DNA from: Nematopogon swammerdamellus
Taxonomy: Eukaryota; Arthropoda; Insecta; Lepidoptera; Adelidae
Assembly (NCBI GenBank): GCA_946902875.1
Contig: OX336340.1
Span: 8,453,739-8,517,738, forward strand
Length of the DNA stretch: 64,000 bases
Direction of reading: 5' to 3'
The translations under genes were made by a program, and so were the position numbers. This document shows, piece after piece, positions 22,743-33,734 of the stretch; the stretch's first letter is position 1, and the number at the start of each line of letters is the position of its first letter. The notes beneath the pieces were generated by a model, which saw only the letters and a program-made list of their open reading frames with translations, was not told the DNA's origin and did no database searches.

Positions 22743-23070
22743 ACTTATGACTAGCATTTCTCGCGGCTTCACTTCGTGTGACTTTTTACTCACAGCTCAG
22801 GACGTAGCGTTATGTTATGACTTATAGCCTAAAACCACCTTGAGAAGTGACACAATGTAACAGTGAAAACCATATGTCATCCGTACATCGACTCGAAAAC
22901 AACGAACGAACAACAAATGACATAACTCGAAACCCACTTTGGTTTCGAGTTATAAGGATATTCATAATGTTGACGTACGTTACACGGCCGCGCCGTCGCG
23001 CCGCCCCGGTCGCCCGTATAAACTTCGCATTATTTATTGGGATTGAGATTGAAATTCATAGCTACGAGTA
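22743..23070 (-). mobile_element. Dispersed element remnant (pair with 39040-39270)
   Basis: ACTAGC...CTCGCGGCTTCACTTCGTGT, CTCACAGCTCAG, GTAGCGTTATG, TTATAGCCTAAAA and the closing AACTTCGCATTATTTATTGGGAT are shared, diverged, with 39040-39270. The start resembles an inverted Helitron-type end. A CGGCCGCGCCGTCGCGCCGCC CG-rich stretch (22985-23005) lies inside. Confidence 0.5.
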
Positions 23071-23174
23071 GTAATTTCTAAGAGCATGACAACGACGGTC
23101 CAACTTAGTTAAAAAGCCTCAAAAGTGCAAACAAGCGTAGGGAAGGCAAAAATCTACTAAACTAAACACTTAAA

Positions 23175-23450
23175 AAAGTGGAAAGCTAGGTCTGAGGTTC
23201 GAATCCGACCGAAACGTACACCAATGAATTTTGATTTTTTGTTTTTTAAATAAACGTGCAATAAGTACAAAACCTTCACCGCACCGTTGGGAAGCGGTGT
23301 AAAACTGTATGTCACTCACCTTACTCCTTACTAGGATGTAAGCTCAAATTGTAGCCGACTGGTTAAAATGTAATGTAAAATGACCGTATTGCAGCCTCTG
23401 CTGTGTTCTTCTCTAGTCCTGTATAGCCAGTAGCCAGCAATCCCATCGAA
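23175..23450 (+). mobile_element. tRNA-derived SINE (family S1), copy 2
   Basis: B-box GAGGTTCGAATCCGACC (23191-23207) is followed by the body landmarks GCGGTGTAAAACTGTATGTC, GTAAGCTCAAATTGTAGCC and GTTCTTCTCTAGTCC, in the same order as at 12658-13000. The A-box region is decayed. Confidence 0.65.
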
Positions 23451-23639
23451 AATCCCGTCGAAAAATTCTGATTATGTAACATGTATGTCCGTGCGTATTA
23501 AACATGCTATGTATCGTAAGTCACTTGGTAATCTAGAATTTAGCATGGGGGCAGCTAACGTTCAGGCTTAGTGAAAAGACTTGATTTGTTGCTCAGAAAT
23601 CGCGGCCGAAATCGCTCATAAATAGAAGTCGCAACCATC

Positions 23640-24120
23640 GCGGCACGAATGTACCGTGTGGGGTCGGTACTTAAAAAGAATAGCCCCACTGCATCTCTCC
23701 CCGTCGCATGTCGTAAAAGTCGACTAAGGGATAAGAAAATTCGTCAGCCTCGGTAGCTCAGTGGCGCGGTTGGTTAGTCAACTGTTATTAAGCAACGCTG
23801 AGCGCGGTCAGTTCTTGGATGGGTGACCGCTCGACCGTTGGAGGCTGACCGTGGTTCGGATTTCACGTTAAACTGTAGGTCCCTTTCCTTCTTACCTTAC
23901 TAGGTGGTAGGGTTTATCCCGCCCGGGTTGGTACCACCGCACTGAACGAAACGTCGGTCGAAACGGCTATGTAAATAGTTCGTGTTTTCCGTCCAGTTTA
24001 GTGTAGCCGACATGAAATGAAGGGAAGCACTGACATGGCACCTAGTTCACCCTGTGTTATGGGCTGACATCACGGATGTTGTAGGTGATGTAGCCAACCG
24101 TGTCAGGTTCCATAAAAAAA
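23640..24120 (+). mobile_element. SINE family S2 copy carrying a tRNA/5S-like head segment
   Basis: The body order is as in the minus copy at 20022-20345: GCCCCACTGCATCTCTCCCC, CGACTAAGGGATA, GGTGGTAGGGTTTATCCCGC, CGTCGGTCGAAACGGCTATG, GGTGATGTAGCCAACCGTGT and poly-A. About 145 bp with Pol III promoter-like character is present between AAGGGATA and the TTACTAGGTGGTAGGG part. That segment is absent from the 20022-20345 copy. Confidence 0.75.
23748..23860 (+). repeat. 5S rRNA-like SINE head fused to a tRNA-like 5' half
   Basis: CGGTAGCTCAGTGG...TTGGTTAG (23751-23776) is a tRNA-type A-box and D-loop. It runs into ATTAAGCAACGCTGAGCGCG (23787-23806) and GTTCTTGGATGGGTGACCGC (23811-23830). These align column by column with the internal control region of insect 5S rRNA (ATTAAGCAGCGTCGGGCGCG ... 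ATGGGGGACCGC). This is a SINE component and not a 5S gene: the 5' third of 5S is missing and the 3' part diverges. Confidence 0.75.
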
Positions 24121-24159
24121 AAATAAAAAAAAGTCGCGGGGAAAAGACTATTCATTGTT

Positions 24160-24335
24160 GTTTTATGATACCAGGCACGGTTGACGTAACAGCATCGCAC
24201 CCGTGATGTCATCCCGCCACACGCCGGTGAACTAGGTGCCATGACAATATTTCCCTTTGGTCGTTTCGAGCACACTAAACTGGGCGAAAAACACAAACTG
24301 TTTTCACAGCCGCTTCGACCGACCTTAGTTCAGTA
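24160..24335 (-). mobile_element. SINE family S2 fragment, inverted relative to its neighbour
   Basis: The plus strand reads CAGGCACGGTTGACGTAACA, GTGATGTCATCCCGCC, TTCCCTTTGGTCG, AACTGGGCGAAAAACACAAACTG and CGCTTCGACCGACC. This is a diverged reverse complement of the copy ending only ~40 bp upstream, so the two SINEs are tail-to-tail. Confidence 0.7.
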
Positions 24336-24339
24336 GGTC

Positions 24340-25190
24340 CTATCAAATGTAATATACTTTTATGAGCTTCCTGGACGATGTGAGCAAATTTTCCAAGTAG
24401 TTCACTAAGTTCCGAGCACCTATTCTATTCAATCCAGTTGTGCTCTTTTGTGTGTGTGTGATGGTGTGTTTATGCAGAGACAGCCGACGTGGAATTAAAA
24501 TAGTACAATCGGATATTCAATATTTTGTTAAGAATTTTTCGAGCAGATGGCGGCAGCGAACGGGGAACAACGAGCTACGAGTATATTTTATGAAAATGAA
24601 CGTTAACGTTTCATATACGCGTTCGATAAAGGGCGAAAAGGTAACACGTGATTTACAGGTGCCCCGCCAACCGTGTCGTGCCCGCACAATATAACCTATA
24701 AAAATTGCTTTCCTTTCCTAAGATTTTCACGTCCCGTCGGCATTTCGTTTGAGGTAGCACTCCAGTAATTGTTATGCCTCCCGCCCGAAGACTGAAATAG
24801 AAATAAAAGTAAATTATTGTGTTCGCTGTGCAAATGGGTAAAGCGGTTTGTGAGGCGAGCATTGCTCTCATGTAAGATATTGTATTATTTCTACTTATAT
24901 ATTTATGCTATGTCTGTTTCCTAGTGGCTATCAACACTGATTGGTGCGACACGACAATTTCTAAGAAACTTGTAACAGGTTATTGCGAAAGTTATTTGGT
25001 GCCTCAACTTGTACTTCTAACTATTATAGCCTGTGCCCGCGCTAGACGTTCCACGGGATAGATGCATAAAATATATCCTCAGTATTGCTGGTCCCAGCTA
25101 GAGTAAATAGCTTAATGGTTTACATAAGAGTTAAACAAAAATATTTATGATTTCGCAGAACTTTGATACCTTTAAGCACTAAAGAATATT
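24340..25190. other. Spacer without recognised gene
   Basis: No supported coding frame. A GCCTGTGCCCGCGC word at 25028-25041 may be an eroded Helitron-type end. Confidence 0.4.
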
Positions 25191-25191
25191 T

Positions 25192-25342
25192 GTAGAGTCC
25201 GTCTCACGAAAGAAGTCCCGCAGACGCGGCGCTACGGTCATACACTTCGTCTCAAGTCGAAGTGCCGCGGCAATAAGTGGAAGTAAGACGGACTCTACAC
25301 TTCCACTTATTGCCGCGGGACTTCTTTCGTGAGACGGAATCT
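25192..25342. mobile_element. Complex fold-back element with interleaved inverted repeats
   Basis: Three pairings are visible. GTCCGTCTCACGAAAGAAGT (25198-25217) pairs with its complement near 25319-25338. GTAGAGTCCGTCT (25192-25204) pairs with AGACGGACTCTAC (25286-25298). CCGCGGCAATAAGTGGAAGT (25265-25284) pairs with ACTTCCACTTATTGCCGCGG (25299-25318). The first segment thus has two possible partners. Confidence 0.8.
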
Positions 25343-26029
25343 AACTTACAAATTCAGTAGAAATGTGCTTTTTGTAACTTTTGAAATGAAATGTCCTTTG
25401 TATTTTATAAAATATGTCTTGTCGTACTACATTCCAGAAAATATGGAGAACTTACGAGAAAAAAAGAAAGATATAGAGAGAAAGAGAGAAATAGAAAAAT
25501 ACCGGTTATATAGATAGACGTAAGAGCGGATAGGTTTCCGCTCGCCACCAAAACAAACAATAGGAGGTCATTTGTCTTTTTCGAACGATTTCCCTAATAC
25601 AGGTTCGATTCAGTCCATTTATTCGTAAATCTATCTGTCTATAATAATTGTAAAAGTATGTTGAAGGTACGGATACTTAAAGAAAGTAGGATGTATTTAT
25701 ATGTATATTAGCGATAGGTGAGGAAAATGAAAAACATTTATTTTAATTTCTTCCTAAGCAGAAGTACATCAAAATACGACAGAAAAAAAATCCAGTGACC
25801 TTTCATCAGCGTGAAGTGACATAGATCGCGCACTCTTGAGTTTGCCGAATGATACAGGGTAGGTGTGTTGTAGCACGCGCGCACTCCAGCACTGCCGATG
25901 AAAACCGGGTATGAGTATAGCGCGCAGGCAGCTTCCCCCCACCCTGCTGCCACCGGCAAGTTTAGAGTGCGCGATCTCCACCAATCCAGATGGAGAAGAT
26001 ATCTACAGTTTACTTTCCTTTACTTACTT

Positions 26030-26310
26030 TGTCAGCATCGATCGCCGTGATCTAAAGCACACCTGATGCGTGACCGTCGACGGCAGAAGCTGATCATAGT
26101 TCAGGCTCCACGTAAAACTGTATGTAGGTTTCATCTCTCCTTACTAGGTGTTTAATCCACCCTGCTTGGCTATGTAAATAGTTCATGTTTTCCGTCCTGC
26201 TCAGTGTGCACGGCACGACCAAAGGAAAGCACTGTATCGCACCTAGTTCATCGTCAATTATGGGCTGATATCACGGATGTTGTAGGTGATCTGGTCAACC
26301 ATTTCAGTTT
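26030..26310 (+). mobile_element. SINE family S2 copy with degenerate 5S-like head
   Basis: GATCTAAAGCACACCTGATG...CGTGACCGTCGACGG (26050-26085) is a decayed form of the 5S-like head at 23787-23833. The shared GTAAAACTGTATGT word follows, then CTTACTAGGTG, GGCTATGTAAATAGTTC, AGGAAAGCACTG and GTTGTAGGTGAT. The poly-A tail is short. Confidence 0.6.
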
Positions 26311-26999
26311 CCATTAAAACAAATTTTACGCATGTAATACGAACTATGGAGCGACTGGTAGGTACATGGTAATACTGACTTACCAAACTCGGAAGTTGAA
26401 TTAACATGGTGCATGAGTTCGAACCCACTGCTTCTAACAAACCAGACAACAAAACATTTAGCGCAAGGCCACGAGCAGCTATAAGACCAGCTAGAGCCAT
26501 ATCAGTACTTGTACAGCCATTGTTATCGTACACTAACTTTACTTGGCTCGTTGCCAGAATTCAGAATATTAAAGTACGTGCACCTATGTTGCGCGGTCAA
26601 CCGAATAATGAGGTATTGTACTCAATACACATAGACCAAAAATGATGGGAAGTTTAGTTAAGGAATAAATTATTTTCAGCACACGAAATAGTCGAGTATA
26701 AAAACCTACATTCCTGCCTTCCTAATAGTATTCTAATATGTGTGTATGTGTGGGTTTTTTTAGTAGCATGTTGATAAATACCTCTGTAGTAGCAGTTTGT
26801 AGCTGAATTGGTTGTGTGTTCGATGCTAAAGACTCCGGCAAAGCCAATTTCACCCCCGATCCAGTCCCGCTTGAAGGCTTACTAATGTCTTAAGGGAAAG
26901 ATCATTTATGCACAATTTGAACAACATAATTTTTTCCGTAGCACGGAAAAATTGCAACGCAACACGAGAACCATATAATTTTGTATCGACTAGGAAGAG

Positions 27000-27115
27000 G
27001 TTTTTTTTTATGGAAACTGACACGGTTGGCTAAATCACCTAAAACATCCGTGATGTCAGCCCATAACACCGGGTGAACTTGGTGCCACGTCAGTGCTTCC
27101 CTTGGGTCGTGCCAT
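27000..27115 (-). mobile_element. SINE family S2, 3' fragment (minus)
   Basis: A T-run followed by ACTGACACGGTTGGCTAAATCACC, TCCGTGATGTCAGCCCATAA and CCGGGTGAACTTGGTGCCAC. Truncated after GGTCGTGCC. Confidence 0.75.
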
Positions 27116-27324
27116 AAAAAAAAAGAATATCGAAAATCCCAACCCCGCTGCAGAGTTTGGTAAATACGGACTGCGGGAGGTGGGACGTAAGCTATTGTTT
27201 TTAATATTTTGTCGAAGTAAAAAATTTAAGAGTGAATTTTTTTTTATAAATAAATCAATAAAATATATCAAAATATGTATGTAGATCTTAACAAATAAAG
27301 TGGAGAACCTCTAACGGCACGCCC

Positions 27325-27370
27325 ATCGACCGACGCGGACGCGTGACGCGACGTCGTCGGTACTATGTTC
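27325..27370. repeat. Short dispersed CG-rich repeat, member 2
   Basis: Direct-orientation relative of 20675-20740, sharing GACCGAC, CGACGTCGTCG/CGCGTCGTCG and TATGTTC. Confidence 0.4.
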
Positions 27371-28840
27371 ACCTTCGAGAGTAAATCAATTCTCATGGAG
27401 TTTTCACTGACCGCATCGGACTCGGATGATAACTTGCTTTGTCGAGCGATGGCAACACGATGCGAGTGCTATATCCGCAAGGATGGTGCGCTCGGGAGGC
27501 GGTGGGTTTGAAGGTTGACCTTTTCGGTAGCAATAGACGTCTGGGTGTTATAGCCTCGCGGCTGGTGCATCTGGACGTCTATAAAATAAGCTAAGCTCCT
27601 TCAAAGCAATAAATGAAGAATACGACCTTTTGTGGCACATCTGAGCATGGTTGTAGGATATTTTGCCGCGAAGCGAAGCCGCGGGTACGGCTACTTGGTA
27701 GATAATAATGTTGAAACCACCTATTTAAGTACATGATACTATGTAGGTAGCGTAAATATGCGAGCCGTGAAATTATGCATAGTTGCGACATAATCTTAAG
27801 AAATAAGTATGGAAATTTGCTTTGCTATATAAGAAGGCAAATATGCTTACCTACAAAGTATATAGTACATAAGTACAAGTCTGAAAAATGTATTGCTCTA
27901 TGCCTATAACGTTTTCAGCTGTATTTTGTGTACATTAAAATAAGAAGAAGAGAGATATAGGGCTAACGCCCAGTAGAGTATTCTGCGAGAGTTCGACTTA
28001 CCTTCGAATTTACCACGGAGTCAGGAGTCTGTCTACAAATCTAGTGTTTATATTTTATTTTATTTGGAAAAACCTACAGTTCTATAACTAATATTTTACT
28101 ATTAACATATAAACTACAGCCAATAATAGGTTCCACATTATATAGATTTTAACAAATTAGCAACGATGTGGGTGCGTGTAGGTGTACTTGGAGGGTGAGT
28201 GTAAAAGAGTGTGCTATTAACTTTACTTGTTCGCTTAAGTTCCAAGCCATAAAATAAAATAAAAGTTTAATCAAAATTTTACTGTACTGCCAATTATTTT
28301 TTGTATATTTTGTAATGTTATATTTCAGAGATATTATGTAATTAAAACACAAAATTAAATTAATTAACAGAAAATATACTTACAAATTAATTTCCTGTTC
28401 TAAATAATATATAATATTCTCTAGTAATAAAATATGAACAGGCCAACTTGATAATTGGACTGTTCATACTTTAATGATTGACCAGTAATAGTATATTTTA
28501 CTTGCAGAGACAAAAAACTTACCTCTAGACGGTAACTTCAAATATTAGTCTGTACCTAAGGACGCCTATCGTTTTAATATTAGAAAAGGTGGACGCCTGT
28601 CGGTCCTGTGAGCGATGAACCAACACACATTCAGACGCTGGAAAAACGTCGCAAAACTACTCAATATTGCATGCAATCTCGAGAGATGTATCTAGCGTCA
28701 GGTTTCTCTGTCTCAGCTATCAGCTGACAAGTGACAAGTCATCCTGAAGTCTGAACAGACATTGTGGCTTGTCGGTTGCGAAAGATACTAAGTATTCTCT
28801 ATTATATCTCTTATATATCTATTATACATATATATCTCTC
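27371..28840. other. AT-rich spacer without recognised gene
   Basis: GCCGCGAAGCGAAGCCGCGGG at 27664-27684 is an isolated Helitron-3'-end-like word in plus orientation. Otherwise nothing supported. Confidence 0.4.
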
Positions 28841-28849
28841 TATTTGACC

Positions 28850-29000
28850 GGATTTTTCCTAGTCCTTTTTATCTTGGACTCCTATTATTCGAGATAATCG
28901 CCATGCAAAGGTCAGTTTCCGATGTCGGACATGGTTTTTGGTGACCTTTTCCTAACGCATAAAACCTCGATTATCTCGAAAAATAAGAGTACTAGAAAAA
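28850..29000. mobile_element. Imperfect fold-back repeat
   Basis: CTATTATTCGAGATAATCG (about 28883-28901) and CGATTATCTCGAAAAATAAG (about 28968-28987) are inverted copies. Outer TTTTTCCTAGT and TACTAGAAAAA blocks extend the stem. Possibly a MITE. Confidence 0.55.
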
Positions 29001-29210
29001 AATATACTGAACTTTTTTTAAGCCTATTAAATGGGGAATCCCGTGGTGGGAAACAAATTCGGTCCAACCGGATCATAAATTAAATGAATAAATACCCGTA
29101 TTGTATTTATTAATGCATCGGTGGAATCAGGATTATCCTTGCTTTGTTCTATTGCCACATATACGAATATAATAAATAATAAGTACGTTGGCATTTTTAT
29201 GGAACCAACA

Positions 29211-29248
29211 GTGATGTAGCCAAGCATTGTAATGCTTGGCTACATCAC
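29211..29248. repeat. Near-perfect 18-bp hairpin
   Basis: GTGATGTAGCCAAGCATT, loop GT, then its exact complement. The GTGATGTAGCCAA word is also the 3' part of SINE family S2, so the hairpin may be two abutting SINE ends. Confidence 0.9.
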
Positions 29249-29249
29249 C

Positions 29250-30080
29250 GGCCAAACCGCAAACGTGTACTACATTCCGGTATATTAGAGTAGCTATATA
29301 TAAATAAATCCCATTAAGTAAGCTAAACTTGTACTATATATAATTGGTTTCTCGGAAACGGCTATACACATTTGGATGAAATTTTGTATTGAAAACAAAT
29401 TTTTTTCATCTTTATCGAGATAGTTGTATACGCCTAGCGAAGCTCGGTCGCCCAGATACTGTATGTATTAACGTGCACAGCATAACCCTGTAGAAAAGAG
29501 CCTGCCAACAAACAGCTAAACAAACTGCTGAGCAGTTTACTCGTGGCTATATTTTTTGTATATGTATTGAACGTGTTTTCTTTTAATAAATAATAAAAAA
29601 AAAATCTACCACGCAATGTCTGCATATTCCACAGTGCGTACGTACTTGTATATTTTGAAAGGTCATACAAAACATTTACATTTATAAATGTTTCAATTTT
29701 GTGCTACTTACAATATTATGTATATTCCTAATCTACGAGTACTTTGAAGCTGTTTTGGAAGTAGGTATCTACGTATAATTATGTATACATTTTAGACAGA
29801 AGAGATAGTACACATACCCACTAAATAATTAACAGTAAGGTTATAAAATTTTATTAAGCAAAAAGCGTTGCTTCGCGAAAGCAATTAGTTTACGTTACGG
29901 GTGCGAATTAAAGAAATTTATGTGGGTGATGCGGCAATAACCCACACGCGCGGTTTGCCGTTTTGGCGACGTGGCCATTCAAACCCTTACTTGGAAACCA
30001 CTTTAAGGCGAACATTTTTTATAGGTACTAATTATCCCCAAACTTACATTACACCAAATTATAGGTTAACTATTCGTACA
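29250..30080. other. AT-rich spacer without recognised gene
   Basis: No supported feature. Confidence 0.45.
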
Positions 30081-30084
30081 GTCT

Positions 30085-30260
30085 CAGCATGTCGTGGCCA
30101 AGCGATAAAAGCCTGACCACGTCAGCGAAGGGCAGTGGGTTCGAATCTGTGGGCTTGCATCACTTTACTTATCATTCCGAGTTGGTTTATGAAGTTTAAA
30201 TGTAGATGGTTCTACAGGCGTATTTCCACTTTCAGAACCGACTGTGAAATATCAATATTA
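30085..30260 (+). mobile_element. tRNA-derived SINE (family S3)
   Basis: A-box-like GTGGCCAAGCGAT (30095-30107) and B-box GGGTTCGAATCTG (30138-30150) are spaced as in tRNA-derived promoters. An unrelated body with GGTTCTACAGGCGTATTTCC follows. Cloverleaf pairing is incomplete, so a functional tRNA is unlikely. Confidence 0.55.
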
Positions 30261-30489
30261 TGTGTTTGTTACGCACAATAAATTGTCTCTTAATTGATTT
30301 CAGTAATTAAACACAATCAAGTTAGAACAAAGTTCCAAGACTAAGAAGCCTTATCAACTTCCAAAATACGAATACAAAGTACGGGAATACATTTTATTTT
30401 CTACGAGTCGTTTCAATATTCCACGTTTAGCTAGATAGACCGTTCCCTGTGAAGCTCGTAAAACTCCATTGTTCTGTCGTTGTTTTGGT

Positions 30490-30605
30490 AGCCGGGAGTG
30501 GATGGATGAGAAGAGCGGAAGACCGCGTGTGGTCGCGTGCCTTGGGAGAGGCCTATGTCCAGCAGTGGACCGATACAGGCTGATGATGGTGGTGATGGTG
30601 ATGTT
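30490..30605 (+). mobile_element. LINE (family B-like) 3' terminus with GATGGTGATG tail
   Basis: GGAGAGGCCTATGTCCAGCA then GTGGACCGATACAGGCTGATG followed by a TGGTGGTGATGGTGATG microsatellite tail. This is the common lepidopteran LINE ending. Only the last ~35 codons are present and they are out of frame. Confidence 0.7.
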
Positions 30606-31052
30606 TTGGCGTCATAGAAAATATTGTTTTATGTCAATGGTTGGCGTGATCGCGGAAATCTCCTTTAATTTCCGAGGGTATCGACTGCAGATTCCTTATT
30701 ATAATTATTTTCTATAATTTTTATTTTCAAGTTCTAACTATGACATTATTGTAGGTACATCGGCGTTGCTAAAATATTGCTACACCCGAAAGTATAAAAT
30801 AATTAATGTTCCGTAATCATGTAAGAATATGTGTTATTAAGGCAGATATCCTAACAAATAATAACAAAAATAATAGTAAATAATAAAGTGGGTTCCCATA
30901 CAAGTATCATAATTATCAGAAGAGCGCCATCTCCCGAATTATCCAAACATTTTAACAAGTAAAGTATGAACTGTCACCGATAATGGCGTGAAAATACCTG
31001 CGAGTGCGACTCTATATTGAAATATCTAATAACAAAAACCGACCATTTACGT

Positions 31053-31105
31053 GATGGTACGAAAACCTCGGTGCGCGAGTCCGACTCGCACTTGGCCGCA
31101 TTTTT
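31053..31105 (+). repeat. Fragment of the GGTGCGCGAGTCCGACTCGC repeat
   Basis: Near-identical to 19530-19580 (TACGAAAACCTCGGTGCGCG, then AGTCCGACTCGCACTTGGCC). It is the end of the long dispersed element at 18735-19600. Confidence 0.7.
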
Positions 31106-31644
31106 ATTCCACGCACAGCATATTCATACTAGTATCCTTGGTTCGCCCCCGCTTTCTTCGCGCCCGGAGAGACCAAAAATAGATTCCTCTTTTGTAGCGG
31201 ACTCCGGTTCATTGAATCCTGCCCTGCTGCTGAACTTCAAATACTGTTCTACCTCCACAGCTGTTTATCGAATATCGGTTTGGTCTTACCGAAGTATCAG
31301 TCCGTCCGTACTCACTTATTAATGCGTTTGGAATATGTCTGAGGCATAGAAATGAATAACCAGAAGAGGCATTAACCAGTGGAGGACGTGAAAGGAAATT
31401 ACTGTAAATTTGAAAATGTTAATATTATGTCACACGCGTTTCTTCACATATCTGTGGGGTAAATTAAGTGCATGCCGACCAAATGTTGGTAACACGGTTA
31501 CATATAGTTTCTGCGTATCTATTTCTTATTGGTCTAAGGAAAATTTAGGTCATATTTTATTTACTTTGGAGATGTTTTATTTGCCGATGAAACGATAAGC
31601 CTAAATGTCAATACGAGGTCGACCCGAACAACTCTTTAAGACTG

Positions 31645-31915
31645 GTCAGTCAGTCAGCGTGTAAGCGTCCACTACTGGACATACGCCTCTCCAATTTTCC
31701 TCCAGTCCTACCGGTCTTCAGCGGTACGGAACCACTGCTTTCCGCCGACGTACTTGATGTCGTCGTCACCTGGCGGGTGGTCTTCCAACACTCCATTTTC
31801 CTGTCCACGGCCACCAGTGTAGGACACGGTTACTCCAACGGTCGTCATCTCTTCGGCGGACGTGCCCAGCCCACTGCCACTTGAGCTTAGCCACCCAAGA
31901 CTGGCGGTAGACAAG
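31645..31915 (-). pseudogene. LINE (family B) reverse-transcriptase C-terminus
   Basis: Minus-strand frames spell SWVAKLKWQWAGHVRRRDD, RWSNRVLHWWPWTGK, SVGRPPARW, then after a frameshift DIKYVGGKQWFRTAEDR and WRKIGEAYVQQ. This is the classic C-terminal signature of lepidopteran endonuclease/RT elements (KWxWAGHxxR ... GRPPxRWxDD). The tail GTCAGTCAGTCAG lies at the lower-coordinate end, as in the plus-strand copy at 18048-18215. At least one frameshift and one stop, so it is dead. Catalytic RT motifs are not present. Confidence 0.85.
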
Positions 31916-32081
31916 AAAAAGAATCTTGCAGCTCAACTTATAGAGCCCTTTGCCCGGGGATTGTACTAGTGTGTTTATATTCGAACATTTATGAAGCATC
32001 CAGTGCATACATAACAGTGGGATAATAAAAGGACTAGATTATGATTTAAATAAGCCACGACAAATTGTGCAATTTCCATCC

Positions 32082-32210
32082 ATCCATACCACACGCTGCA
32101 TCTCGACAAACGAAGTAAACATTAATCAGTATTGTGCTGCAAGGACTCTGGTAAATTGTAGCACAACACTGACCACCACGTTTAGCAAAGTTTTCGGACA
32201 AGATAGCAAG
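32082..32210. repeat. Dispersed repeat, member 2 of pair with 22355-22490
   Basis: See the partner at 22355-22490; same orientation and block order, about 75 percent similar by eye. Confidence 0.6.
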
Positions 32211-32485
32211 AAGCAGCAAGTAAGGCATGAAGACCCACCTGCTGCATGACTCGGTGGAAGGACCTTGCCAAGATGAGGGTCGGCTAACCGGTCGCCCTTT
32301 AGCACGGCATCTTGTCTTTATGCCTTAGTCGGTTTTTTTTTGTAATGAAAAATTTCAAAAATTCGTTTTATGACATGCACGGGGAGAGATCCTCTGCAAC
32401 AAGGCTCAAGATGCGTGCAGTGTCCAGCAGGGCTGCCTTCTGGATCTGGCCCTTGACCCAACTACTCAGCGAGAGCCTCTCAATC

Positions 32486-32524
32486 AATCCTAATTCTAAT
32501 AGTCTTATTATTAGAATTAGGATT
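32486..32524. repeat. 15-bp-arm hairpin
   Basis: AATCCTAATTCTAAT and its complement are separated by 9 nt. The preceding 32400-32480 reads GCTGCCTTCTGGATCTGGCC and may be degraded LINE coding sequence. Confidence 0.7.
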
Positions 32525-32544
32525 TTTTACAATTTTAGACTTTG

Positions 32545-33300
32545 ACTTTATTCTGTTATTGAATTACTATTCTGAAAATTATGTAATTTCATTTGTTTTT
32601 GTTTTATGTTATTTAAATTGTGTTATCAAACTTGATCACCGACGTTGTGTTATCTTAGTGTACCTGGTTTAGTTGATTGACGATGGCTTATTTATTGCTT
32701 GGACCATAACATAGAACTATAAAGATTAAAGTACCTTATTGTATTGTATGTTGACGAACCTAAGTGTAACCTTCTTTCCTAAAGATAATACATTAAATTG
32801 AATTGAGATGCAGTGGTGTGCCAATTGTGCAATTTATTTTCTCAAATCTCAGATCTCTTTCGACCATACTGCTCATCTCCTGTGATATTACAAAAATTTC
32901 AATAATTGCAAACATCACAGATCATATTGCTTGAAACCCTATTTACATCGGTTGAGTATTTTTCGAGTAAATCACATAAATGCATACCGAAGTTACGAGT
33001 TTTCTCCGACTGCGCTCATTTCCGAACCCGCTGCTCAGCTCATATAATAACGGCGTGATGCTATATAGCCTATAAATGTGTGAAACCTCCGGTCGAATTA
33101 GTTCAGTAGTTTTACGTGATAGTAGTTTTTACACACAAACGGACAAAAGACGAAACTTTCAAAAATGATCTCAATTCATTATATGAATTATCCTTCATCC
33201 CCCAATACAATTTTTGTTGCAAAATCTAACATGTCAATTTCACAATTTTTATACTCGTATGTATTGATTTAAGCCTGCGTACTAGCCTACTGGTAGTCCT
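32545..33300. other. AT-rich spacer with eroded repeat tail
   Basis: GAATTAGTTCAGTAGTTTTACG (33098-33119) is the kind of word found in lepidopteran element tails (ccgttcagtagttt). Nothing bounded. Confidence 0.35.
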
Positions 33301-33312
33301 AATCTTGGCGGC

Positions 33313-33591
33313 CTAAGCACACAAAGCAAAGTTTATCCTTATGTTTGATGTTTCTCCTTTCGCGTATAGTATATGTACGATGCGAATACATACTTGTCGA
33401 TAGTCATTGAGCCTCTCAATCATTGACTTTATCGCCATATCAAGCGAGGGCACATAACCCTTTCCTGTGGCACTCCTGAATAATAAGGTGATCTGTGAGA
33501 ATATTTTATTACGATATTCTGCAGCCGTTCCGAACAGGCGACTCGTAAAAACGTTTATTTGTGCCCACACCGGCAGTGGCGTCAGAGGCAT
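33313..33591 (-). CDS. Unassigned 92-codon ORF (possible exon or relic)
   Basis: An ATG-initiated minus-strand frame with balanced amino-acid use (AQINVFTSRLFGTAAEYRNK, then a stretch ending SMIERLNDYRQVCIRIVHIL) and little AT bias. No signal peptide, domain or motif is recognised. No clear splice sites were identified. It could be a degraded exon or a chance frame. Listed only because its composition is more protein-like than neighbouring frames. Confidence 0.2.
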   Translation of the reverse strand: MPLTPLPVWAQINVFTSRLFGTAAEYRNKIFSQITLLFRSATGKGYVPSLDMAIKSMIERLNDYRQVCIRIVHILYAKGETSNIRINFALCA

Positions 33592-33734
33592 AGATCAGAG
33601 ACGGATGCCTTTGCTAAGGAAAACAGATTCAGAGGGCTTAATCTACTAAGAAATCACCAACAGAATGGCTGGTTGTTTCTGAATAGTTTCCGATCGAAAA
33701 ATACAAATCAGCAGCAAAATATTTCTATAAACTT

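Noticed and set aside
23748..23860. Genuine 5S rRNA gene
   Set aside because: Lacks the 5' third of 5S and is embedded in a SINE with poly-A tail.
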